Shown: in pieces, positions 33,350 to 46,800 of the stretch
Layout of the letters: each line of letters begins with the position of its first letter
Position numbering within the stretch: position 1 is the first letter of the stretch
Notes under the pieces: generated by a model
Database searches by the model: none
What the model was told of the DNA's origin: nothing
Seen by the model: only the letters and a program-made list of their open reading frames with translations
Assembly: GCA_022315425.1 (NCBI GenBank)
Contig: JAIUPT010000046.1
Coordinates: 1 to 64,000 of the forward strand
Source of the DNA: Pseudevernia furfuracea
Lineage: Eukaryota; Ascomycota; Lecanoromycetes; Lecanorales; Parmeliaceae
Reading direction: 5' to 3'
Length of the DNA stretch: 64,000 nucleotides
Made by a program: the position numbers and the translations under genes

Positions 33350-36300
33350 TCTGACCTTTTGATTTTTACGAGTGAAGCGATTGACGGAGGTATCCAGCGA
33401 TCCAAGCGGAGACGAATATTGCACTGACATAGCTTACCTTCGAAGGGTTAAATACAAAGAGCAACGGGCCTTGTATACGGGGATAGGAAAGTTTCATCGC
33501 ATTGCTTTCCTTTTGTAGCCCTGCGATCCACGAGCCTGAAGAATCGGAAATTTACTCTTGCTCTTTCCGTCAGTATCATCCCACAAGTTGGAAGCGAGGT
33601 AGTAAAATCAGGAACAGCCGTCTAAGGCCAGTACTCACATCCGGAACTCGTCACAAGAATGTGACATCCTCCGCGGCAACACCCACACGACTTAGTTGAG
33701 CAGAGAAACATTGCTGCTTTCAAACGTCGAGAACCCCTTCGAGTGACGAGTATTCGTAGACGAAGAGCCACATCACTTCCACATGGCATGAGGCGCAGGG
33801 ATGCAACGGGTACCAAGTCACAACTTGTTGTATCAACGACATCGGTATATGATCGCTTTCAGCTACTCCTAGCTAGTGATGAATCTTTCACTTGACAAGC
33901 TCCACAATTGGACTTGTCGGCAACCAAAGCCGATGGAAGTGTGGTTTGAGGCGTCAAGCTTGTGTGTGAAAGACATATTAATCGGGTTCCCTCCAGCTGA
34001 CATGTCTCTGCAGGTCTACCCACAGCTGAGAAACCAACTTTTGAAACTGACGCGTCCTGGATGCAGATATACACTACCGCCAAAGTGGCGTGCATTTCCA
34101 ATTGCGGTAAAGAGCCACTTGGCCGGGATTCTGTTGTGGACATGCTGAGTAATTCCGGCAGTGTGGTAAGGGGGAACCGTGTTGAAGCACAGCCACCTTC
34201 TGTTTTGACCCCTTTGTAGAAACCGTGGCTCAATTGGAAAGCTTTGGCGACCGGGGCTAACTGTAAAGGGTAGGTCCAAGGGTCGGCTGAGGCTCTAGGG
34301 AAGCAATAGCCGCAAGCTTCCTCTCAACCCCTGCATCGAGTCTAGAACGATTCGTGGCTGTGCAGGAGTACTTCGCTATTGACTTTGCGTCGGGATCTCC
34401 TAGCGAACGCATAGCAACGTTGACAAAACGCGCGTTGAATTCGGTGCCTTAATGCTGGCATGTCCGATCTTGAGCTTCGAGGGTGTGTCGTGTGTCGTGT
34501 GTCGTGTGGCTAGTGAGCCGGCAGTTGAAGCGCCAGGAAATAGAGTACTTCCACGAAACCATTTTTGCGTAAAGATCCAAGTGATGAATGAGATTAGAGA
34601 GAGGAGAGTTGGGAAAACAAGTGACAGATTCAACAGATGGAGGTGTTCTAGACAGTCAAAAAAAGAGCAGGAATCTACACATTGCACAAATTGACCAAAG
34701 ATATGTCCAAACTTGATATTCCACCCCGTAAATACAGCAGCTCGTTACCCAGGACTCGGGATTCTTGCCAAGAGTTTTATCTAGGTGCATGCATCTTCAT
34801 CCGCCCCTCATTTGACCCCACGTTGCCTCATCTTTCATACTGATAAGGACCCGCAGCTCTTATTAAAGCTTGCGCATTCCCCGAGAAACTTTCCCACTAG
34901 AATCCTTTACATTGAATGAGACGTCGAATTTTGTCTCCATGAAGACCAAAGCCGAGCGCAAGGACCTCTTCTCCGTCTCGGTCACCTCAACCGCACCCTA
35001 CTCGGGCGACAATCGACATGACGTACTACAGCTCGGCTTCTGGAGCATAGATTCCACCAACGAGATGGTCATCAGGAGAAGAAGTAGCTTCTAAGCGGCA
35101 GCCTTTCAAGAGAGTGCCCCTATGAATACCGAGCTCCGTCGATCTAGGACTCTAAATGTAGGAATAGAAGATCTCTGTGGCAAGGCTTCAAGGCACGGCC
35201 TCAGGTTCTTGCTGCAGTATCCTAGCACATGCCTTCTACCCAGCGTGGGTACAATACGGAGAAGCCGAACTGCTCGAGGAATTGGCCACGCACAGCTCGT
35301 CACTTGCTTTCTTCCTGAATGAGGATCCTCCCATTACATTAACCCTTCAAGCAGCCTCGACAGAGAGAGGTCAAAGCGGATTCAGGAAGCACCCGGGGCA
35401 GTTTCAAGATCTTGACAAAGTTTCAAGACGACTCTGGTCTTGTGATCGAATGTAAAAGTGGTGAATCTTCACGTAGACTTGCTAATGCGCTGCCAACATT
35501 AATAAAGATTTGCAGTGTTGCCCGACCGTAGTTTATACAATCACTTCCTTTGGGGTATTTTCTACCACTCAATACAATTTCTGCCACTCAATACATCTTG
35601 GAAGACACAGAATTCTACTCACCTGGATGGAATTGACTCTATTTTTGAGTCGATAAATTGAGAGACTCTAGGTTTTTCTAAATGAAAGCATAATACATAG
35701 ACAAGATTTTCACGTTAAAACCCGAGGTCAGGTAACAGATGTGTGGATCGCCCCATGGTGTCGCACGGGGCAACCTTCCAAAGGGGAAGGGTCGCTGCTA
35801 CAGGTACTCTTATGCTCATGAAAGCCGAGAAGTCTATTAATTTTCGGTCTGGGTGAAGGTATACGTACCCGTAGTCTACTCTACCATGACCGGCGTCAAT
35901 TGATGGATACCTCCGTGGCGAGCATGCCAAAAGAAGATGGATTTCATTTTCATTTTCCTTTTTCATCAGCACAGCCACAATGAGAATTAAGCTTACTCTA
36001 AGTTACAAGTGATTACTAATAATGCACTAAGCTTCATCAAGCTTATCAGATAAGATCGAGGTGATCAAGATCCACTGAGATAATCGGACTTCTTACGCCC
36101 TGTCCATAGCAACACAGCAGAGTGATCACTCACCCTTTAACAGACATCTACTTCAATTCCTGTCATCTAGGAACGCCTTATAGACTACGAGTTGACGCCA
36201 TAGAAACGTACTTATGGACAAAAACTCGGAGGTTCGCCTCTCAAAACTCCGATAGCTGATCTCCGACCGTTCCCGTGCACCTCGCCACATCAACAATCCT

Positions 36301-36994
36301 TCTCATCATATCTCTTGGCCACCAAACCGTCATACTCAACCTCCCTCCCTCCCTCCCACATAGCCACCAAATCCGACCCATGTCAACCGCCACCAACTAC
36401 AGGCCTCCTCCACACCTCGGTCTGGAAGCGGCCCAAGCCTTCAGATGCCCAACGGCCATCTACCATCCAGCATGCGACACCTGAAAATCCAACCACCTCC
36501 TTCCTGAGCCTTCCAACCTCGGCTGTTCCTTTGCCCTCCCCCAGCCAACGCGTCCCTTTTCGCGTCCCGCCACCATCCTCGATTTGCTTTCTTTCATCAT
36601 ACTATCTATCTCATCGATCACGGCCGAAAAAGTCCGACGTAAGCGGGTTCGGCTGCACCAGCAGTGGCAAGCACGGAATCACAGACTCCGAGATACATAC
36701 AGTACGGATACGCAGACACGGTAGCACCGAGAACAAATCTAATCAGGTTTGGAGCCTAGATATCTGTTCGAAGCCGGAGCGTTGCTCAAGACGTAGCCTC
36801 TCGCGGCCGTAACGGAAGTCAAAAGTCTTGTGTCAATACCAGCAAGCAAGCCGACATCATCTTCTTTTCAGCGCCTCAAGAAATCCAATGGCGAGGGCTG
36901 CGGTTCCTGTTTGCAGAACAAAACCCTAGCATTTACAAAGCGTCTACTGTAAGAGAAGTCATTGAACGCTTGCTAAAGGCAACAGACAGTCAAA
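33350..36994. other. Long interval without a supported gene
   Basis: About 3.6 kb. Partial coding-like + strand frames occur at 34870-35094 (segment MKTKAERKDLFSVSVTS) and 35177-35455 (segment LLEELATHSSSLAFFLNEDP), but no gene could be assembled and no family is recognised. 36340-36600 is CT-rich on the + strand. Confidence 0.4.
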
Positions 36995-37144
36995 ATGAAT
37001 GATAGTTCCAACGGCCTGACAACGCCCCGCACCTTCGCTTCAGCGACCCAAACGAGCCTACCTACGCCGCCCCCTTCGCCGTCTCCGATCTCGGAGCACA
37101 GCTGGAACTATAGAAGCTTGGTGGCTTCGCACTACGCGGGTTAG
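36995..37144 (+). CDS. Possible small ORF, 49 aa, unknown
   Basis: ATG at 36995 in the context CAAAATGA, a favourable fungal start. The short product is Ser/Thr/Pro-rich (LPTPPPSPSPISEHSWNY) and ends at TAG 37142-37144. It may be a small protein or only the first exon of something lost. No motif is recognised. Confidence 0.2.
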   Translation: MNDSSNGLTTPRTFASATQTSLPTPPPSPSPISEHSWNYRSLVASHYAG

Positions 37145-37707
37145 GCACACAAGAGGCATTGGCAGTCTGAGAGAGATGGAGTGGCGCCACTAGGCATGGA
37201 TTTACAGCGCAGAGCGTCTTTGTTCGTGGAATAAAATTCATGCGAGAAAGAGGAAGAGAGAGAGAGAGAGAGAGGGAATATGGTTACGTCACTACGAACG
37301 AACGAACGAACTGTCGAGGTGGATATATAGACAGATGCTTTATGTACACACAACACATATACCTGCAGCAAACTCAGACTGAAGGCAACGGAGCGTCGTG
37401 TACGATGCTGATATCTTAAGGAAAAGCAGCAGCGGAGAGGTACCTTATTCACGATGCCCGTGTTTTTCAGCAAGGGGGCATTGAGGACAAAGAAAATGCT
37501 ACAAGAGCGGTGAGAGTCAATTCGTTAGGAAAACTTACGACGCCGTAACGCAAGCAACGAGCCCAATAACCTTCAAAGCGACACAACAGCCTCCGAAGAA
37601 CTCAGCGCGCAAACAACAACAACCACCATCGTCCTCCGGATTCATCCTTCCCCTGCCTTTCCAATTCCTTCCCACAGCTCGCATTCTATTCTCACGCACA
37701 GCTCAAC
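37145..37707. other. Downstream region of the secreted-protein gene
   Basis: No gene. It contains a short GA-rich repeat (37250-37275) and probably the 3' end of the minus-strand gene transcript. Confidence 0.4.
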
Positions 37708-40346
37708 TCAAGCAGGCGTCTCGTCCAACGCCGGGTTGAGATCGCCGGGGCAATTCCCATTCTGGCCCTTCACGACCGCAGGCAAGACGTATTTTTGGAT
37801 CTTACTGGAGACGCTGTCATAGAATCTGATGTTGCCGCCGTTTTTGGCGCCGCCGACCGCGGAGCCCGAAGCGCAGCCGCAGAGAGCTGTGGAGAAAATG
37901 AACGCTGTCAGCCAGCAAGCACGGATGTTTCCAACAAGAGAAGAAGTAAGGAAAAGGCGACGGGGCAAGACAAAGGAAGGAGGGCGACGAGGTAAAATGT
38001 TGTTATCGGTGAGGGAGAGGAGAGGAGAGACGGAAGTGAAGGGATAGGGAAGCCCGACTCACTATTCGCATAGCCCGTGCCCGCCGCTGCGTTGGGGAAA
38101 CTCCTCAAATCCAACACCTTGCACACGGGCAGGTTGAAGAAACCAGCCGCGTCCTGCGTGACGCTCAACTTCGCGAGATCGGCAGCGTCGGCGGCCGACA
38201 GTTTGCCCTGGGTGATATCCGGGTAACCATCCGAGACGTCGTAGTTGTAGTTGCCCGCGAGCCAGGAGTTGACGGCGCCGGCGGTGACGAGGCCAATGTC
38301 GATGGGAACCGGGGACGCGATGCCGACTTTGAAACCGCTTGTTGCGCCCATGGGATTGGTGGTGTCCAGGATGTTTCTAAGGGTGCCGAAATCAGCCATG
38401 TTCTGACAAGGGCTACTAAAGATGGGATCGACGAGATTACTTGTTGTTGGGGTTGAAAACGCGAGCCATTCCCGGCCCTGGGGCATGGCAGTTCAGGAAG
38501 GGATCCGATCCCTTCCAGCCATTGCAGTCTGAGGCGCTGACGGTACCCATCTTGTCGCTGTTTAGCATTACGGGTCCGTACGGAACGTAGACGACGAATG
38601 TGTCCGATGCGTTCCATATGTAGCTATACCCGCATCAGCACGATGATATCGCCGCGAAAGGGTGCAGTTTGGACCCTACTTGATCATTTTGTAAGTCACG
38701 ATCTTATCGAAATTGTCTAGCATAGTATCGACGAAATTTGAAGCGTAGGGCTTAGTTAGCCATTCTCCACCAGCCATGATTGGCGCGTTACCGCCCTCGG
38801 TAGACGTCCAGGAGGATGCGGAAGCATTGCCGATTGTGGTTTCGTAGGCGGCTTCTAGGGACGGATACGTCGCTTGTAGGTAGTTTTGAGTCCATTGATC
38901 GATATCGCCCGCTCTTTTGACACAGTCAGTCAGCCCAATACCGTTATTAGAGACGCGATCAGTACATACTCGGTGAACCTCTGATCGATCACAGGGGATG
39001 CGGCGGTAGCTTGGATACCGGTCGCAGCGCCCATTATACTTTGAACGGATGAGACAACTGCACTTTCGGCAGCGGCCTGCGATGAAAGTTACTCCGTCTG
39101 TAATCGCACGTGGTCAGGGGCTCTACATACACCGATAGGTCCAAGGACAGCACTAAGTATGCCGAGGAATGGCGTCATGGACCCCATTATCTGGCTCCAA
39201 CTGGTTGCGGGCGGGGGGTCCGTGTAGAAAGTCTACTGACCGTTAGATATTATGATTTTCGTCAAGGATACATTCACGTACGGTCGAGATGGTTGTTGAT
39301 ATGCCCAAACCGTTATTTGATGCGGTGAGCAGTTGGCTTATCATGACCTCGAAGAAATTGCTGAGGTTGATAAAGGCATTGTATGCCAAGTAGCGTTGTA
39401 TGACAAGATTGGATCCGGAGACTGAGTCTTTGACATCTTTGCATGCATAATCGTCACAAGCTATCGAGCCGCATATCAGCGTGAGCAAAAGGCATAGCGC
39501 ATGGAACGGAACCTCACGTGTGGTGTACTGGCATTCATTTGCAGCACCGACGTCTTCTTGGAGAACTTTCGCCGCGTCGACTTGAGGAGATAGAGAGTTT
39601 GTAGCAGCAGCCGCCAATGCACTTGAGACATAGGTATTAACCTAAGGCTGTCAGGTCGCTTCATCGCGAGGGTACTGGACAACTAACCCCATAATTGAAC
39701 CATTCGTCCGTGTTTGTGGTTTCGATGGCGGCATTGCTGCATAGAGAAGCCTGCGATGGGTTCGCTGCGTTGTCACTGTTGGTTGCGGTAGGAGATGGGG
39801 AAGGTTGTCCGGCATCATTAGAGCAAGGAACGCTGGCAGTAATGATGAGGTCAAAGGATGATGCAGCTCGTCTGAACTTTGCGGCACTGGTAGGCCCAGC
39901 ATTGAAAACAATGTCAACCTCGGCTACAGTATTATCAGTCAAAAGTTTGCAAAAAAAAAACTTATTGGGGGTAGACATAATAAGTACTCACAAACACCAC
40001 TGGCGGCAGAAAAGGTCCATCTGGTGCTGCTGTCGTCGAGGCTCACAGCGCTTTTGTCAATTGCAGGTGTGTCCGGACCATCATTTGCTGCCAAATCACT
40101 GAAGAGTACGCCACTTGTGTCTGTATCGAACACCCATTCAGCTCCAACTTGATTCCAGAAATCTCCGGCTGGTATCCGTTGGGCACCCGTGGCAAGGCTG
40201 GTGGAGCTGGTGAATGTTGCCGAACCAGATAGACCTTTGCCGGCGCAAGCATCAGTGGGTATTGGTGCGAGTGTTATCTGGGCTTGGGCGCAACCTCGTA
40301 GGACGAGGAGGAAGCCACCGAGTGTTTCTAGGGGTGAAGTCCTCAT
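37708..40346 (-). CDS. Large secreted protein of unknown function (670 aa)
   Basis: Ten exons: 40346-39992, 39923-39688, 39641-39518, 39460-39282, 39232-39131, 39076-38970, 38913-38680, 38623-38441, 38376-38063, 37886-37708. All introns are short GT-AG and the frame closes exactly. The N-terminus (LGGFLLVLRGCAQAQ) is a signal peptide with likely cleavage after AQA. The middle has a DPPPATSWSQIMGSMTPFLG stretch followed by an Ala/Gly/Ser-rich hydrophobic region. The C-terminal third has Cys-containing segments (SASDCNGWKG, FLNCHAPGPGMARVF, NLPVCKVLD, LCGCASGS, NGNCPGD). The DPPP...W plus hydrophobic region recalls tails of large fungal chitinase-like secreted proteins, but no hydrolase domain is present. 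Intact; function unknown. Confidence 0.72.
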
Positions 40347-43300
40347 ATCGTTAAGTCTCGAATGTCTTTTTTATTGAAGGTGGCGGTCCTCTTTGTCCTT
40401 TCGCAACCTGGGGTGATGTTGCGGCGACTCGAATTGGTAGGCAGGATGCTTTGAACAGCTTATTGGAACCAGAATGAGGATCTTCGGAGAATTCAATATT
40501 CTGGTCTCCAAAACACTAGCCGAAGACGGGAGGGGGGATCGAGCTTAATGACAAGGTGCTTGTTTACATCAGAGGGCATCGTGAAAGATATAACCTCTCA
40601 CGTCAAGGTCATCTCGGTAGGATTTGCAAGAGGCTACACGGCAGTGCCTCTGAGGTCCTTCCATTACCATTGGTTTCGGAAACTGTTGGTGTTTACATTT
40701 AGCTGCGTCCGCTATTGATGCTACGAAAATTTAGAGTCCAGCGATTTCACGTCATCTTTGCCATCAAGAGGAGAAGTTGAGATCCTATTCCAGCGAGGTT
40801 TGCCCTGTCGGGGGTCAAGCTCCAAGACCGGCGTTTCTCTAACTCGTGCATGAAACCTGCAAGAAGACCCTGATGGACGTTTCCTTCATGTGATGTTACT
40901 CACCGCAGAGTTCTCATTGGTTCCACTTCAAGTCCGATGTTAGCTCGACGTTGACGATTGGAGAATGCGTTGACTTTTACAAAGAGGCACTGCAAGAAAT
41001 GCAGCAATTTGTTAGCGTTTGAGCCCAGGAGTGGATAAACATCCATCCTGCCAGCAAAGCAACATTAGTAACAGATTGATCCTTGCGGTGTATGGATGCC
41101 AAGGCGGCCTCGGCGTGGCGTGAGAAACGACGAGGTATCGGGTAGTGTTCTGATACACGATGCTACAACTGAGTTTATTGAAAAGTTGTAAAATGAGGGG
41201 CTGATACAGTCGCGCGAAACTTGTACCATGGCACTTAGTTGTGACCGAAGTAGGGAAGAGATGGGAAAATTAAGCTCAGACATACATAAGTGAAACCTAG
41301 CATTGTAAACACAGACGCCGCAGACAGGGCAGGTCTGCAGTGTGTGAATTCAGTTCAGTCATTACCAGACTTAGGACCCGCCACACTCGAAAGATGGGAG
41401 GTACTAACCGTGCTGGATTGTTAAGGGAGGCTTGTGGGGCCTTGCTACAACTGTTGCAGACCACGAACCAGCGGAGCAATGCCGGATAAAGCGACAGCTT
41501 TGCTGGAACCTGGTTCGTCGGACGATCACTTGCATATGAAACCCGAGTTGACAAGCCGTTCGTGTTTGGATCGGCCCTTGATACGTGGGTGAAGCTGGCT
41601 GGCTGAAAATAATGTTGGTGGCAGATAAACTTGGCATGGGAGTGTAACCTCGCTCGAGGCGGATGGCACACGTGGTAGGGGTGGCATTCTAGAAGCAACG
41701 AAGTCATAGTCATGGAGGAAGAGCGAGATCAACTCAGGGTTTGGAGGTGCAGTCGTAGTAGAGTTAGATTGATAGGTTCGGTAGAGGTACGGTAGCCCCG
41801 TAGTGTCTAAGCTTGATGTAAAACTGCCGCATGTGCCGCAAAGGACCGGTGAACGCAAACTCACTGCAAATCGTTCAGAACCCGTCCTCGGGGTTCAAAA
41901 GAAACCTACACCAGATATTCGGAATTTCGGAAACGACAGTGCTTAGTTGTTCAGGCACTAATGGATCTGTTTGATTGTGAATGGCTTTCTAGAGATTCTG
42001 CTCTGACAGTTCCCTATATGCCCTTACACGCAAAACCCTTGATAAGATCCTCTATTCTCATTGCGTTAATTCGATTGATTGAGGTATTTATTCTATAATT
42101 CATAAAAAGTCATCCTCATACTTGAGTTGCTAGATTATGAACACTAGATCAGAATGATCTAAATGCTTAGAGCGTCTTCGTTCCATGACGTAGAATAACA
42201 TGGCGCTAGTGTCTCGCCTCTGCGTAGCGTACGGCGGCTAGCTTCTTGGTCCTAGGCACAGCTTTAGTGTTTGTATCAGATCTGTTTGGTGTGATTGGCT
42301 TGAAGAGGTCGGCGCCTTGATTTTCTTGGGAGCAAAATTGATTTATCACACAAATAACAATCCTTATAAGACGGCTATGGCCGGACTTAGGGGGAGAGAT
42401 GATAGACTATGCTCACTTGGAATACAAAGCGTACTTGTAACGATAGCTCCGGATATGCTCATCAATCAAGCCATCTGTTGAGAGTTTTATGAGTAGTCAT
42501 TATCTATAGATGGGCTATATGTTAAAGGAGGGCCTGATAGCCGGCTGTACTCTTGTCGAAGTCCCTAACTTCTGTTTTATGCTCAGCAGCTTCGGAGTCC
42601 ACAAATCCTTGACCATTACGAGCTTCAGGGTGCAACGCACCATGGAATACCTCACCATTTCCGGGAGTTGAGGTGCAATTATGTAAAGCGCGAAACAAAG
42701 AGACCCATGATCCTACTGCCGAAGACATGAAGGTGACATCAGTCTTTGTTCGAGGTCAACCGAGTGCCAACTCGAGCTAAGTCGAATTAATGATCAGAGG
42801 GTGTGCAGGTAATCTATTTCTTCTGCTTTCTTCTGCTTAGACAGATTGTGAACCTTCAATAGCGTCATTTTGCAGATCTCTCGAACTCATCCATTCAAGA
42901 GCGCCGGCAGCATAGTTGTAATAGGAGATCGATAGTCTCTGAAGGTGACTGTACTAGCCTAGGCGTAGGTTAAGATGTGACTGGCCTATGGCCCTTAGAT
43001 CACTTCTTGGCGCTCTAGCTCGTCTGGGTACTCGTTGCGGCCGACTTTCTAATGCCAAGAGAATATCATCCCCGCCACACGAGTACTTAGTACCAAGTTG
43101 GTTCATCATGCTCTTCTACACACCTACTTTACTTAATTCAATCACCATCGTCGCAGAAAATGGCTAAACCTCAATCAATTAGCGCAGTATCATAGTCTCC
43201 CAACTCTGATTGGTTGGTCTCCTTCCTTCATCACATACTGTTTACGATCAGTTGAGTTAGGAATGTTCTCCAGTCATAGGCTTTTGTTTCCATACTTCAC

Positions 43301-43820
43301 ACTTCCCATCGGATGTTCAACTTTGTTGCTAACGCATACTCTACTCGTATCGTATAACGTATACACTACTCTATATCGTGTCGCTAGTCACTTATCTATG
43401 GAAGTAGACATCCGTACTCTCTCATGAATCAATGTTCCGCTTTGATTCTCTCTATCATATACTACTCTGACAGTAGTCCTAAGGTGGCCAACAACAAGGG
43501 ATCTTGGCGCCAAGGAAAGCTGCTCTCTTCGGTCCGTCGTTCCGCCGTCTTACGTTTTCCCCCACCTTTCATCGACCTAATATTTTCTCACACTACGACC
43601 ATCCCCGCGCAATCTTCTCGACCGAGTGGACGATTCCTAAAGGACGAGTAATAGACCTTGAATAAGTCACTTGTCATCCTCCTCCTCGTCCTGGTCTACG
43701 CGCCCAGACGCCGGGTAATTCAGAGAAGCAGCATAGTTGGTTGAGGCAGCAAATCTCCCATGATTTATCCACTTGATGGTGCTCATGATACGGAATTTCT
43801 GACCCGATTTTGTAACAGAG
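40347..43820. other. Long interval without a supported gene
   Basis: About 3.5 kb. Minus-strand frames at 41065-41864 and 42522-42728 and the + frame 43424-43651 show no family signature. 42040-42130 and 43120-43420 are AT-rich. Confidence 0.45.
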
Positions 43821-46080
43821 ATGCTCTTCTACCTGGTTTGCCTCATTTCTTTTCCCGCAATCGCACTGCGTGCTCAGCAGGTCCCTTTGAGCGACCCGAC
43901 TTCTTCTCCATTCACGGCGAGCTTCGATAAGCTGGTCAGCCAGAACTTGGAAAAATGGCATACTCCAGGATTAGCCATTGCTGTCATGCAAGGCGAAGAC
44001 ACTTTCAGCAAAGTATGAATTTTTCTACAAAATTGGTTTAGAGCCCAATGAGTTGGAATCAGACAGAAGTGATTGTTTTTTGAGACTGGATAGCACGTTA
44101 CATTCTGTCTGGGCGGGTTTCTTGTTGAGAGTTGGAACAACTCACGACATATCAAGCATGGAAGCAGTGCTTTGAAAGTAGCTTCTCGCGCAACCTAAAC
44201 AGCGTTTTTACTTTCAAATTATCCATCTACAGTATCGATCTTAGAACGCTCAATGCGGACGTTTGCGGAGTGGAATCCACGCTTCTGCGCGTGTGACCAA
44301 GATCCAGCGGCGATTTTTTCTCCTTGTGATCCATTAAATAGTTTCTTCTATATAGATTGACGCCTGTGTCTAGACTTCACCGAACTTGATCTACACCTGT
44401 CGAAAGTGGGCTAATCTCTGATAGGGTTATGGCATGGCAACCTTCCCGGATGAGCCCATCACGCCAGAAACCCTCTTCTACACCGCCTCTACCACGAAGT
44501 CTTTTACCGCAGCGGCCGTCTCCTTACTCATTGACGATTCCGCCAACTCCAGCGAGAGGCTCTTCTGGCAATTACCTCTCGCAAAGGTGATGCGGGAGGA
44601 TTTCGTACTAGCTGATGAATATGCTACCGTTCACGCCACGATCGAAGACGCTCTGTCCCACCGCACTGGCATGCCGCGCCATGATCTCAGCTACGTCGGA
44701 GCCAACTTCACAGTGTTAGACGTCGTTCGGAACCTTCGCCAATTACCGTTGACCGCAGAAATCCGGACTCGGTTCCAGTATTGCAACATGATGTATATCG
44801 TAGTCTCCCATCTCATTGAGACATGGACTGGTATGTGGCTCGGCGATTTCCTTAGGAAACGAATCTACGAACCTTTAAAGATGTCCAGCACTTTCTTCTC
44901 ACTCTCAGACGCCCAAAAAGCTGCAGCTTCCGGCGGACCGTCCTTAGCCACTCCATATTATTGGACCAACAAGACTAAAAGCTATCACGGCATCCCTTGG
45001 CTCGATGCCCCCCAAGAATCTGGATGCGGCGCCACAATTTCCAACGTAATTGATTATACCAAGTGGGTCCGTTGCATGATGACAATGTCTGCTCCGCTAT
45101 CACAAGCTGGCCATCGCGCTCTTCGCTCGCCTCGGATCATCAGTGGTCCAGTAGCGGAAGATTCGACTGGTTTCAGAGGGTCCGAAACTTACGCCTTAGG
45201 TTGGGAGATCAGCAATTACCGTGGCGAGGTCATGATCTGGCATACAGGAGCCTTGCCGGGCTTCAGCAGCCTGATGATGTATTTCCCACGCCTGCAATGG
45301 GGCGTTACTATGATGGCTAACGGCGGAGCGGGTGGTGCGATTCAAATTTTGCTCATTAAGTTGATGGATGATATGTTGAGGACTCCGGAACAAGAAAGGT
45401 TTGATTGGGCCCACGTGATAGAGCGTATGGATTCACAGAATTTGGAAACATTGAGAAATGCAAGAAATATCTTGTTTCGGAGTGCACCTAAAGGGGAAGA
45501 CTCCATACCTCTATCCTTACCTCTGGAATCCTACGCAGGCGTATGGTTCAATCTTGACTCCTCACTCTTTACTCGGTATCCACTGACATGGGAACAGACC
45601 TACACAAACGAAGGCTATCCCTCCATCACCCTCACAGTCAACAACACCAGCCCCTCCCACACAGCTGCCAAACCCCAGAGAACCCTCCATTGCGTGCTCC
45701 AGGCCGAACAATACCCCATCGCCATGTCCTTCCAGCACATCAGCGGTGAGTACTTCATGGTAAACATACGTTTATTCAGCACGGAAGCACGAACCACGCC
45801 AGACTACGAAACCGCAATAGATGAAGTCTCCAAAGCCGAATTCCGACTTGGCGAAGATGGCAGAGTGAAAGAGTTGGGGGTAGTGCCGGACTCAGAAATG
45901 GGAGAGGCCAAAATCTGGTTCAAGAAAGCCGGAGCCGACAACGATAATGGGTATGGAACATTTTTTACGGCCGGCTCATCCGCGGTCAATACGGAGAGTA
46001 ACCTAGGCGCAAGCGGCGCCGGAGGACAGGGAAAGTTATTTTTCAGGTCTGGGAAGCGTTTGGCGCCTCTCTTTGCGTAA
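43821..46080 (+). CDS. Beta-lactamase/class C-like serine hydrolase family protein (615 aa)
   Basis: Two exons, 43821-44012 and 44425-46080, joined in phase 0. The N-terminus MLFYLVCLISFPAIALRAQQ is a signal peptide. The catalytic Ser-x-x-Lys is STTK (residues 86-89) in the context LFYTASTTKSFTAAA. The Tyr-x-Asn motif is YCN (183-185). HTG (about 337-339, in IWHTGALPGF) replaces the KTG triad, as in esterase/peptidase-like members of this family. The C-terminal 200 residues form an extra beta-rich domain common to fungal members. Such proteins are usually secreted hydrolases of esters or amides; the substrate is unknown. The 412-bp intron is unusually long and includes an inverted repeat (see findings). 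Ends at TAA. Confidence 0.9.
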
Positions 46081-46189
46081 GCTGTCCCGTTCTTTGAAGC
46101 TCGATCTGGACATCCCTGAAGAGAAGTGTTCGTTGACCTACGCGTTAGGAAACACGTTTAAGCTTGAACGGGAGCCTTGAGAGAGACTT

Positions 46190-46800
46190 GTGCATGCGAA
46201 TGACGAGGAAGGCTATAAGAATGGCAAGGATAATTTCGCAGCGGGGCTCACGCTGCTAGCCTCGCCTTTAATCGAATGTCTCACTTTGAGGATGGGCGTT
46301 TTTAGACAGACAGGTATTCGGGCGGGAGACCGCGTTCTAATCATTTCGCCTAAGTATATTCATGCACCTGTCATCTGGCTTGGAACGATAGCTGCTGGCG
46401 CGATCTTCATTGGGAGAGCAGCGTACTTTACGGCCGAGCAGCAAGCTTTTTATGTTGGACATGCAGAGCCTAAAGCCCGGCTAGTGTATGAGGGGCTAGA
46501 AGAGACTGCAATTGCCGCTGTAAGATTTTCTGAAATGAAGAACGTAAAGGTCTTCACTTTCGATGAAGATCTGAAGCATGGTGATAGGCTGTTTGTCCAT
46601 AAACTACCTTGAACGGACCCAGTGGATAAGTGAGCGACAAGGTATGGATTTTCAGCGGGACGAGCTAAAAAGGGGAGAAGACAAAAATACCACAGTCGTG
46701 ATCGACTACACCTGAGAGTACCGTCACGGAAATTCCCCCATCTAACCCTTTTCAAAGCTCATCATCCTCCCCAAAAGGCGTCGTGCTGGAAATTGCTGCA
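46190..46800 (+). pseudogene. AMP-dependent ligase (acyl/4-coumarate-CoA ligase-like) N-terminal relic
   Basis: The frame 46190-46612 contains a typical N-terminal segment of adenylate-forming enzymes: GIRAGDRVLIISPKYIHAPV, WLGTIAAGAIF, then a segment equivalent to the usual 'PKLVVCE' strand (AEPKARLVYEG) and VKVFTFDED. About 200 bp further, in another + frame (46759-46795), SSSSPKGVVLE resembles the ATP-binding loop SSGTTGxPKGV with the central GTTG lost. There is no remaining C-terminal two-thirds (no YGxTE or GD hinge). The gene is truncated and mutated, lying 110 bp after the hydrolase gene on the same strand. Confidence 0.65.
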
